Both the position numbers and the translations under genes were made by a program. A stretch of 64,000 bases of DNA from positions 100,580-164,579 of the forward strand of contig NZ_JAUYSS010000058.1 in assembly GCF_030695525.1 (NCBI RefSeq). The letters run 5' to 3'. The DNA is from Daejeonella sp. Its GTDB lineage: Bacteria; Bacteroidota; Bacteroidia; Sphingobacteriales; Sphingobacteriaceae. The notes under the pieces were generated by a model. That model did not search any database. It was not told where the DNA came from and worked only from the letters and a program-made list of their open reading frames with translations. Every line of letters starts with the position of its first letter. The first letter of the stretch is position 1. Below, piece by piece: positions 57,079 through 64,000 of the stretch.

Positions 57079-58587
57079 TTAGGCAATATCTGGTAAGGAT
57101 ATCAAGAATTCTGTCCCTTCCCCTTCTTTACTGGCTACTGTAATCATTCCATTTAGCAGATCAACATGGGTTTTAACCATAAACAATCCCATACCTCGCC
57201 CACTTGAAGACTCATTGAATGTATTGTATAGTCCGAAAAGATTTTTCTCATGTTTTTCAAGGTCGATACCCTGCCCGTTATCCTTCACTGAAAATACTAT
57301 CAAATCACCATCTCTTTTACTGGTAATCAGAATTACTGGCGGGTCACCTGCTCTGTGAAATTTTATACTGTTTACAATCAGGTTGTAAAAAATACTATAT
57401 AAATTACTTTTGACAGCTTTCATGGAATTAACTAAAGTAAAATCACATACCAGATTTGCCTGTACTTTCTCAATAGAGTGAATTATCGCTGACTTAATGC
57501 CATCAATCAATTCTTGCAGCGAAACATCCGATAACTGCTCACTTGCATTCTGTGTTACCTGCAGAATCTCATTCAAATCTTTTACGATAGTATCCAGGTT
57601 GGCCGTAGCATCTGTTAAAGCCTTATGAATTTCATTCCTTTCTACTTCACTTAAGCCTCCATCCCTCAAAAGATATTCAAGACCAAGTATACTAGTTACC
57701 GGAGCTCTCAAATTGTGTGAAACAATGTAGGAAAACTGTTCCATCGCAGAATTGCGCTTAATCAGGTCAGTAGTAATCAAATCCTTTTCTAATTCCGAAA
57801 GTTTTCTTCTATTAATATCGGTAATAGACATAATTACCCCTAATATTTTATCTTCAGCATCCAAAATTCTTGCATAACTGATAAAAAACCATCGGTAAGA
57901 ACCATCTGGTTGGGAATAACTAATTTCATACTCAGTCTTGTTTCCCAACATTGCACTATTCAATATTTCAATAATACGTTGTTTACGGTCTTCCTTAAAA
58001 AAATCAGGTGCATAACTCCCTTTCCTGAGAGCCTTGCTGAACTGAAATTGAGCCAGTTCCACCGCCCGCTGATTAAATGAAGCTATCATAAGCTCAGGAG
58101 ATATCAATATGTATCCGGTATCGGTATTATCCAATATAGCTTTGAGATTAGCCCTGGATTCCAGCAATTCTTCCCTGACTTTCAGTTTCTCTTGTTCGGC
58201 TTTGAATTTCTCGATACAATTGATTACAGACGATGGCAGCCTTTCCAAACGATCCTTCAGAATATAGTCAGAGGCTCCCTCCTTCATTACCCTGACCGCA
58301 AATTCTTCAGAAACAGTTGATGTCACCAATATAAACGGAATGTCAGGATTCCATTCCTTTTTTAAGATCAGTGCTTCCATTGAGTTAAAAGACGGAAGTG
58401 AGTGATCCGATATGATAATATTCGGAGAAAAAGTATGAAGCGCATCCCGGTAACTTTCACGATTATCTACCAGCATTATTTCAAATTCAAAATCCTCCTT
58501 CCTGAGCTGCCATTCAACCAATTCAGCATCTGCCGAAAGATCTTCCAGATGAAGAATGCGAATTTTGTTTAGTGGATATGACATCAT
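57079..58587 (-). CDS. Receiver-PAS-histidine kinase hybrid protein
   Basis: 502 residues. N-terminal receiver (~7-125, LHLEDLSADAELVEW, Asp in IIISDHSLPSF), PAS domain (~150-270, TDTGYILISPELMIASFNQRAV), HisKA (FSYIVSHNLRAPVTSILGL) and ATPase domain with N box NLIVNSIKFH, G1 DNGQGID and G2 GRGMGLFM. The receiver-first order suits a kinase whose activity is gated by phosphorylation from upstream. Its ATG overlaps the stop of the receiver gene by 4 bp. It is the last of a three-gene operon. Confidence 0.94.
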   Translation of the reverse strand: MMSYPLNKIRILHLEDLSADAELVEWQLRKEDFEFEIMLVDNRESYRDALHTFSPNIIISDHSLPSFNSMEALILKKEWNPDIPFILVTSTVSEEFAVRVMKEGASDYILKDRLERLPSSVINCIEKFKAEQEKLKVREELLESRANLKAILDNTDTGYILISPELMIASFNQRAVELAQFQFSKALRKGSYAPDFFKEDRKQRIIEILNSAMLGNKTEYEISYSQPDGSYRWFFISYARILDAEDKILGVIMSITDINRRKLSELEKDLITTDLIKRNSAMEQFSYIVSHNLRAPVTSILGLEYLLRDGGLSEVERNEIHKALTDATANLDTIVKDLNEILQVTQNASEQLSDVSLQELIDGIKSAIIHSIEKVQANLVCDFTLVNSMKAVKSNLYSIFYNLIVNSIKFHRAGDPPVILITSKRDGDLIVFSVKDNGQGIDLEKHEKNLFGLYNTFNESSSGRGMGLFMVKTHVDLLNGMITVASKEGEGTEFLISLPDIA

Positions 58588-59021
58588 TTACCAGGCACAT
58601 GATTTGTTATCAGCCAATACAATCCCAGCTCACTTACTGCTTTTGCAAAATTTCCAAATTCAACAGGCTTAACTACAAAGCTATTTACTCCATAACTATA
58701 GCTTTTAATTAAATCCTGCTCTTCCCTTGAGGATGTCATAATGACAACAGGAATAGTCCTGGTAAGCTCATTTTCTTTAATCTGCCTAAGGACTTCGAGT
58801 CCATCTACTTTTGGCATTTTAATATCGAGTAAAATAACTTTAGGATTTGCAGACTTATTACCCTCAAAGTCCCCGCGCTTAAAAATAAAATCGAGGGCTT
58901 CGCTTCCATCCTTAACATGGAAAAGTTTATTACCGAGATTGATCTTATTCAAAGACCATATTGTCAACTCTGCATCGATTTCGCTGTCTTCAACTAATAA
59001 AATTTCTACTTCTTTTACCAT
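58584..59021 (-). CDS. Single-domain response regulator (Rcp1-like)
   Basis: 145 residues, one receiver domain: VEDSEIDAELT, a long beta-alpha loop (FKRGDFEGNKSANP), phosphoacceptor Asp in ILLDIKMPKVDG, MTSSREEQD and VVKPVEF. The extended loop is typical of Rcp1-type partners of phytochrome-like kinases. Its ATG shares one base with the stop of the 968-residue kinase (TAATG) and its stop overlaps the next gene by 4 bp, so the three products are translationally coupled. It is expected to carry phosphate from the membrane kinase, perhaps to the hybrid kinase. Confidence 0.95.
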   Translation of the reverse strand: MVKEVEILLVEDSEIDAELTIWSLNKINLGNKLFHVKDGSEALDFIFKRGDFEGNKSANPKVILLDIKMPKVDGLEVLRQIKENELTRTIPVVIMTSSREEQDLIKSYSYGVNSFVVKPVEFGNFAKAVSELGLYWLITNHVPGK

Positions 59022-61927
59022 TATTTATTGTATTTAGATAGTGTGAAATAAAATGTAGCGCCCTTGCCTACCTCTCCTTCTGCCCAGACCTTTCCATTGT
59101 GTTTATCAATTATTCTTTTGATGAGGGCCAGACCAATGCCGGTACCCTCAAATTCAGACTGCCGGTGCAGACGTTGAAAAACTCCGAATAATTTATCATA
59201 ATATTGCATATCAAAACCTACTCCATTATCCTTAACCAAATAGGTTACCGTTCGTTCAGTTTCTTTAAAGTTAATTTCTATCCGGGGAGAATCTACTGTA
59301 GAAGAGTACTTTACTGCATTTTCAATCAGGTTCATCCAAACCTGGCGAAGAACCAGTTGATCTCCAAGACAGTCTGGTAAGGTTTCTATCCCGATTTCAG
59401 CATTAAGGGAGGGATAAGAAATCCTTATTTCCTGGAGACAATCCCTGACAAGTGCATCCATATTAACAGGTTGAATAGTCAACTCTTTACGGCCAAGACG
59501 TGAAAATTTCAGCAGATCATCTATCAGCATTCCCATATTTATGGTACTGGAGACAATAGTTGATATTAATCGTTCGGCACGTTCATCTAGCTTATCGCGA
59601 TACAGTTCATGTAACATTGTCGAAAATCCATTTACAGCCCTTAAAGGTGCACGTAAATCATGTGATACAGAATATGAAAAAGCCTCCAGATCTTTGTTGG
59701 CCTGTTCAAGCTGTTCTGTACGGGCAAGCACTTTGTTTTCCAATTCCTGATTAAGACTGATTATCAAATGTTCAGCTTCCTTTCGTACGGTAATGTCATT
59801 TATGAATGAAACAATAGATATTACTTTTCCTTCATCATCCTTTAGAACAGAATTATACCATTCGGTAAAAATTATATTGCCAGTTTTGGTTATGTTTTTT
59901 GTGCTTCCAATTACTCGTTCCAGTTCACCATTAAGAAGTTTACGGTTCAATTGTTGATCTGAGGCTGCCTGTTCAGGTAAGATAATTTCTAGCTCAGAAA
60001 AATTTCTACCAATTATCTCGCTGGCTTTCCAGCCAAATATGATTTCAGCTTGTTGAGACCATTGCACCACTTTCCCTTCCGGATCCCATTCCATTACCCC
60101 CATCGGAGTGTTCGTGAAATGGAAGGCTAAACGCTGATAAGCGGTACTAATTGCCTGCTCATGCCGCTTTTGTTGGCTGATATCACGGATAAATACAGCA
60201 ATTCCATCTTCTGAAGGGTAAATATGGTTTTCCTGCCACAGGTCCAGAGGAGGATAATGATCAACATCACATAAATAACACTGCTCATTAAATGCATGTT
60301 CGAAAGCCTTTTGGGTGGCTGATCCAACTGCTTCCGGAAATTCATCCCATACATTTTTACCTATCAAAGATGCTGGCTCACGTCCGGTCATTTCCCCAAT
60401 TCTTTTGTTAGCATAGGTGTACCTGAACTCTTTGTCTAATGCAATAAATCCTTCATCAATACGATCAAGGATATCCTCAATCTGCCTTGTTTTCTGGTGC
60501 AATTCCTCTTCTGCCTGCTTACGTTGAGTTATGTCAGAACGAATAGCCACATACTGGTAAGGTTTTCCATCGGAGTTCAAAAAGGGAATTATAGTGGTAT
60601 CTACCCAATAGTATCTGCCATTCTTTGCTTTGTTTTTTAATTCTCCCTTCCATATTTGGCCATTCGCAATTGTTTTCCATAAACCCCTGATAAATTCCTT
60701 AGGATGAAAAGCAGAGTTTATTATGCGATGATCCTGACCAATAAGTTCTTCTTTAGTGTAACCTGATATTGCACAAAAATTATCATTAACATGTTCAATA
60801 ACACCCTTTTGATCTGTAATTGCAACTATTGCTGACTCATCAAGTGCATATTTATAATCAGAAATTTCTTTCATACTCCGCTTCAGGTCATCTTCAGCTT
60901 TTCTGCGCTCGGTAATATCCCGCATATTGGCAACTATTGTACCTAAATCAGGATCCTGGAGTAAATTCACGAAAGTACCTTCAAGCCATAAATAATGACC
61001 CAATTTATGTCTCACTCTGAACAAAGCATAAACAACTTTGCCCGGTTTAGCTATTACCAGATTGATAACATCTGTCAGCCTTTGTTTGTCTTCGGGATGT
61101 ACATCATCCATTTCAATTGCCTTCTTACCCTCATCAGGGTTATATCCGCGAAAGCGCTCGGCTGAAGGACTATGATAAACAGGAGACATTTTACTATCAA
61201 GCATAGCGATGATGTCTGTACTTTTCTCAACAAGTGTCCTGAAACGCTTTTCGCTTTTTCCAAGCTCATATTCCTTAAGCTTTGTCTTTACTCTCTCTTT
61301 ATAGAGGTGATAACTGGTATATACCAATAATATAATTGAGAGGGCAAAAAATACAATAATCCATAGCTGCAGATTCCAAAGAGACTTCTCAAATTCCTTT
61401 CGCCTGTAATTCAGTATAAAGCTGCTCCTTTTGATTCCGGCATTGATCAGGGAATCAATATTTTGCAATGCAGTAATATGAGGATCTGTGATACTCTGAA
61501 CAGAAGAGTCTAAAACCTTTGTTCCGAGTATCCAGGGAAGCTCCGCATGGATTTCATTATCCAACTGACGGGCAATTCTCAAATTAAGTGTATCGTTAGC
61601 TGTCCCATTCAACAACTCTAATTGCTTGATAAGGTATTGACTATCCGCAAAAAAAAGCGTCAGGTCTTTCAGCTTGCCTCTGTCTTCAATAAGCTCCGAA
61701 TTTCCTGTAGCAGCTTTATTCATCTCAACTCCCAGGTTTCTGAAACTGCTGTAAACCTTATCTGTACGGTTGGTCAGGTCGGAATAGTTGAGAAGTTCTG
61801 TATAAATTCCATTGAATAGCAAAAAAACACCTAATAAAAACCATATGGGAAGGCTGTACACCAGCAGTGTTTTCAGAAAAATAAAATTCAAAAATTGTTT
61901 CTTTGGGATTTGATCCATTGAGTACAT
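59021..61927 (-). CDS. Membrane-bound multi-PAS sensor histidine kinase
   Basis: 968 residues. Two transmembrane helices (~15-35 and ~190-210) enclose a ~150-residue helical periplasmic sensor resembling CHASE3. Four cytoplasmic PAS domains follow (EKSTDIIAMLDSKMSPVYH, ESAIVAITDQKGVIEHVND, DEGFIALDKEFRYTYAN, NTPMGVMEWDPEGKVVQW), then a phytochrome-type kinase core: HisKA SYSVSHDLRAPLRAVNGFS, N box NLIENAVKYS, G1 DNGVGFD, G2 GTGIGLAL. The signal is unknown. First gene of a tightly overlapping HK-receiver-hybrid operon. Confidence 0.94.
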   Translation of the reverse strand: MYSMDQIPKKQFLNFIFLKTLLVYSLPIWFLLGVFLLFNGIYTELLNYSDLTNRTDKVYSSFRNLGVEMNKAATGNSELIEDRGKLKDLTLFFADSQYLIKQLELLNGTANDTLNLRIARQLDNEIHAELPWILGTKVLDSSVQSITDPHITALQNIDSLINAGIKRSSFILNYRRKEFEKSLWNLQLWIIVFFALSIILLVYTSYHLYKERVKTKLKEYELGKSEKRFRTLVEKSTDIIAMLDSKMSPVYHSPSAERFRGYNPDEGKKAIEMDDVHPEDKQRLTDVINLVIAKPGKVVYALFRVRHKLGHYLWLEGTFVNLLQDPDLGTIVANMRDITERRKAEDDLKRSMKEISDYKYALDESAIVAITDQKGVIEHVNDNFCAISGYTKEELIGQDHRIINSAFHPKEFIRGLWKTIANGQIWKGELKNKAKNGRYYWVDTTIIPFLNSDGKPYQYVAIRSDITQRKQAEEELHQKTRQIEDILDRIDEGFIALDKEFRYTYANKRIGEMTGREPASLIGKNVWDEFPEAVGSATQKAFEHAFNEQCYLCDVDHYPPLDLWQENHIYPSEDGIAVFIRDISQQKRHEQAISTAYQRLAFHFTNTPMGVMEWDPEGKVVQWSQQAEIIFGWKASEIIGRNFSELEIILPEQAASDQQLNRKLLNGELERVIGSTKNITKTGNIIFTEWYNSVLKDDEGKVISIVSFINDITVRKEAEHLIISLNQELENKVLARTEQLEQANKDLEAFSYSVSHDLRAPLRAVNGFSTMLHELYRDKLDERAERLISTIVSSTINMGMLIDDLLKFSRLGRKELTIQPVNMDALVRDCLQEIRISYPSLNAEIGIETLPDCLGDQLVLRQVWMNLIENAVKYSSTVDSPRIEINFKETERTVTYLVKDNGVGFDMQYYDKLFGVFQRLHRQSEFEGTGIGLALIKRIIDKHNGKVWAEGEVGKGATFYFTLSKYNK

Positions 61928-62387
61928 TACATTTAGAAACTCATCTGTAATATTTAAGCCTCAAGCTATTCTGAGCATACACTGCCAGGTTTAATCTAAA
62001 TTCCAGAATCTCCCGGACCGGCCAATCTTACTCTGCAGTAAGAATTTAATTTAAACTTAAACAGAATTTTCGTCATTAGCAATAAAATTTACCTTGGATT
62101 TAGGGCTTAATAGCTTCAAGAGATTAGTTTTCGGCTTTTGATATGCCCCCAATTGGATGTCAAGGCTATTAGTGATAAACGATTGCTAATGTTAGCTATA
62201 TTTTGCACTATCCTTCCATTGAGACTAAACCTGATTGACTACCATTTGCCTATTTCAAATAACCTAGTAAAACAAATGCCCGTGTTGAAATTTGCACCCA
62301 CATTAGTCCATCAATTAAATGATGATTGAATTCTTTACCCTTAAAACAGCAAAAGCAGATAGCTATGTGGAATCACAGGCTTCCAGC
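61928..62387. other. Intergenic region upstream of the kinase operon
   Basis: About 460 bp. It should contain the kinase operon promoter near the right of 61928. No RNA gene, strong hairpin or plausible ORF is visible apart from the rraA-like remnant that begins at 62388. The ORF-track entry 62326-62529 is that remnant plus unrelated upstream codons. Confidence 0.4.
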
Positions 62388-62529
62388 CTATGAGTGTAAT
62401 ACCATAATTCCTGCAGCACGTAATGCAGCAGGGCATACTTCTGAAGAAATTTTAGAAAGCCTGAGACAAAATCTCCAACAGTTCAGCAAAAATGTAAAGG
62501 AAAAATTCAATCGAACGGGCGAATTTTAA
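62388..62529 (+). pseudogene. Remnant of an rraA-like gene (last ~47 codons)
   Basis: The frame ECNTIIPAARNAAGHTSEEI, then LESLRQNLQQFSKNVKEKF, matches the C-terminus of the RraA-family protein at 50611-51390 almost residue for residue. Nucleotide similarity starts abruptly at ATGAGTGTAATACC and ends at the stop. Upstream there is no homology and no RraA core, so this is a fragment. Differences are conservative, suggesting it came from a second, diverged paralogue rather than a fresh copy. Both loci are followed by AGCTNAA heptamers. Confidence 0.85.
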
Positions 62530-62570
62530 GCTTAAAGCCGAAAGCTTAAAGCTAAAAGCCCATAGCTGAA
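62529..62570. repeat. Heptamer tandem array (AGCTTAA type)
   Basis: AGCTTAA, AGCCGAA, AGCTTAA, AGCTAAA, AGCCCAT, AGCTGAA in strict 7-bp register, starting at the last base of the remnant's stop codon. Confidence 0.8.
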
Positions 62571-62686
62571 TGTCCATTGCTCACCATTAGCTCAATGAAT
62601 TTCAAATTCGGTGTAAATGGTTTGAAAGCTAGACTCCCAAGGATAATATGTACCTGACACCTTATACGTCATAGCTCATACCTCTT

Positions 62687-62770
62687 ACTTCAGACTTCAG
62701 ACTTCAGACCTCAAACTTCAGACCTCAGATTTCAGACCTCAGATTTCAGACTTCATCCCTCATACCTCCT
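62687..62770. repeat. Heptamer tandem array (ACTTCAG/ACCTCAG/ATTTCAG, 12 units)
   Basis: Twelve consecutive 7-bp units, consensus AYYTCAG, with variation concentrated at positions 2 and 3 (ACTTCAG, ACCTCAG, ATTTCAG) and decay at the right end (ACTTCAT, CCCTCAT, ACCTCCT). It ends 11 bp before the stop of the dehydrogenase-cupredoxin gene. Confidence 0.9.
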
Positions 62771-62781
62771 TATCTCCTATC

Positions 62782-64000
62782 CTAATTTACCTTCATCACC
62801 CCTTTCATAATCCGCCAATGCCCGGGAAAAGTACAGATAAATGGATACTCACCAGGTTTTGCGGGCGCCTTGAAATCAAGCCTGAACGAAGCACCGGTAG
62901 CAACAAGCGGCGTGGAATAAAGTACCTCGGGAATAGCAGGAACAAAATTCTTTTCGTAAGCATCTTTCCTGCTTGCCATCGCATCTGCAGCCTTTCCAAC
63001 GGTCTCAGTTGAACCGGGTTTTATGATGACCACATTATGTGGCATTTCATCAGGATTCTTAAAAATAAGGGAAACCAAACTACCTGCCTTTATGTTTATT
63101 ACAAGCTTATCATAGGCCATTTTGCTGCTTATAGTTGATAATTGGATTACAGTTCTTCCTTTAATATCCTTTACTTCTGAAACTGTTGCATCAGCTTCTG
63201 TAATTAATGTTTTCCTGAAATCCGAAAACGCCTTTACATCCGCAAAATCATCATAAATTTTATCTGACAAGGGTTTTCTGGTATAAATAGCAGCATCCGG
63301 ATCATTCTTAAAGTAGCCTGGCATAGTTAATACTTCGGCAGAGGAAAGCGGCTGAAGCAGTAATTTTGCCTTTTCTGGATCATTTGCCAGAAAGTTTTTT
63401 TCCTTCTTAAACTTCTCCATCCAGATGGGTTGCAAATGCTTAAAACTCTCCTTTAATGCATAAACGATATAGTCATCCATTGGCATTTCTGAAGCTGACA
63501 GTAAAGCCATCAGGCTGGCCTCATTCTTATAGTGACTGAGGGATACAATAGCCTCCAAACGTACTCTTGGAGAAGAATCTTTAGACATTGCTATTAGCCT
63601 TGCCTGGGAGTTCTTCAAGTAATCTCTCCAGTAAAATAAAACCCGGGTCGCCGCAGCCCTGATATTGGCATCTCTTGCCTTTAATAAATTATTTAAAAGA
63701 ATTTCGTTTGTTTGATGTAATCTCTGGTACATCCATAAAGCTTCCAATTGGTATTGCTCATAATTCTTGTCAGCCGTGTTTAGTTTTTGAAGCCAATTTG
63801 GCAAGGCTGCTAAAACTTCTTGTTCAGGAAACTCCGTCAGTTGAATTCTGGCGCGGTATCTTGTTCTGTCTTCGTATTCCTTTAATTGGTCCAGTAATTG
63901 ACCGATCTTAAGACGGCTCATATCTACAGGTTTCAGTAATTCCTTTCCTGTATATGTTATGCGCCATATCCGGCCATGGGTTTTATCCCGATCAGGATCA
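62782..64000 (-). CDS. C-terminal part of membrane-bound dehydrogenase-like protein: HEAT repeats plus cupredoxin (runs off right edge)
   Basis: The track begins this at an internal ATG (63921), but the frame is open to the window edge and encodes THGRIWRITYTGKELLKP ahead of it, the end of a GSDH-like propeller seen in large PVC/Bacteroidetes membrane-bound dehydrogenases. So the 5' part is missing. HEAT repeats follow (DANIRAAATRVLFYW, SSPRVRLEAIVSLSHYK), and the last ~120 residues are a type 1 copper domain with MPHNVVII and CTFPGHWRIMKG giving the His, Cys, His and Met ligands of an azurin-like site. Electrons from sugar oxidation would pass to copper. Its start lies beyond 64000. Confidence 0.85.
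   Translation of the reverse strand, partial: DPDRDKTHGRIWRITYTGKELLKPVDMSRLKIGQLLDQLKEYEDRTRYRARIQLTEFPEQEVLAALPNWLQKLNTADKNYEQYQLEALWMYQRLHQTNEILLNNLLKARDANIRAAATRVLFYWRDYLKNSQARLIAMSKDSSPRVRLEAIVSLSHYKNEASLMALLSASEMPMDDYIVYALKESFKHLQPIWMEKFKKEKNFLANDPEKAKLLLQPLSSAEVLTMPGYFKNDPDAAIYTRKPLSDKIYDDFADVKAFSDFRKTLITEADATVSEVKDIKGRTVIQLSTISSKMAYDKLVINIKAGSLVSLIFKNPDEMPHNVVIIKPGSTETVGKAADAMASRKDAYEKNFVPAIPEVLYSTPLVATGASFRLDFKAPAKPGEYPFICTFPGHWRIMKGVMKVN

Noticed and set aside
62326-62529. 67-residue ORF as a complete small gene
   Set aside because: Its last ~47 codons are the tail of an rraA-like gene and the first ~20 have no counterpart. Better described as a pseudogene remnant.
62687-62770. Possible CRISPR array
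   Set aside because: Contiguous 7-bp units without spacers and no cas genes nearby. It is a simple heptamer tandem repeat.

Overview
The window looks like chromosomal DNA from a Bacteroidota bacterium, most likely of the Sphingobacteriaceae type (Pedobacter or Mucilaginibacter-like). The evidence is low GC, two proteins with the type IX secretion (T9SS) type B C-terminal domain, a PorP/SprF gene, a Bacteroidetes-style TamB protein, many PAS-rich soluble histidine kinases, and no clear Shine-Dalgarno sites. The species call is inference from gene content and no database was searched. I saw no rRNA, tRNA, CRISPR array, transposase or phage gene.

Layout. 1-7.5 kb: the start of a TamB/AsmA-like envelope protein running off the left edge, a divergent NRAMP-family transporter, and a pair of secreted sugar-oxidation-type proteins (a propeller protein and a PQQ-type dehydrogenase fused to cytochrome c). 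7.6-20 kb: a PorP/SprF gene behind an 11.3-kb gene for a 3761-residue T9SS surface protein. 20-31.7 kb: a 52-residue membrane protein missed by the ORF track, a receiver-PAS protein, a 1411-residue multi-PAS kinase, and a compact module of YaiO-like TPR/beta-barrel, processive GT2 synthase, HEAT membrane protein and CheY-like receiver, next to a GAF protein that looks like a pseudokinase. 31.7-39.4 kb: a DUF4838 glycosidase-like protein, a tight folE-SDR-flavin reductase-FAD oxidoreductase-MarR operon, and an intact GAF kinase paralogous to the pseudokinase.

39.6-51.4 kb: secreted M20 peptidase, BCP-type peroxiredoxin, TIM-barrel isomerase, CWC cysteine-rich protein, class Ia ribonucleotide reductase (nrdB-nrdA) under a cobalamin riboswitch, a Tat-exported SGNH hydrolase, an amidohydrolase and an RraA-family protein. 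51.4-64 kb: a second T9SS type B protein (NHL, Ig-like and MBG domains), a sigma-54 response regulator, a three-gene overlapping kinase/receiver operon, a degraded C-terminal copy of an rraA-like gene, and at the right edge the C-terminal part of a dehydrogenase-HEAT-cupredoxin protein.

Non-coding signals that the gene list does not explain are the cobalamin riboswitch with its expression platform (46.57-46.75 kb), two copies of a ~190-bp element with terminal inverted repeats flanking the amidohydrolase gene, at least seven unrelated-sequence intergenic arrays that all have a 7-bp period, and operator-like palindromes upstream of the giant adhesin and at the folE start. The best candidates for a little-described system are the receiver/HEAT/GT2/YaiO module, proposed here as a minimal synthase-dependent polysaccharide secretion apparatus, and the MarR-linked pterin/flavin operon whose SDR lacks the usual catalytic tyrosine.
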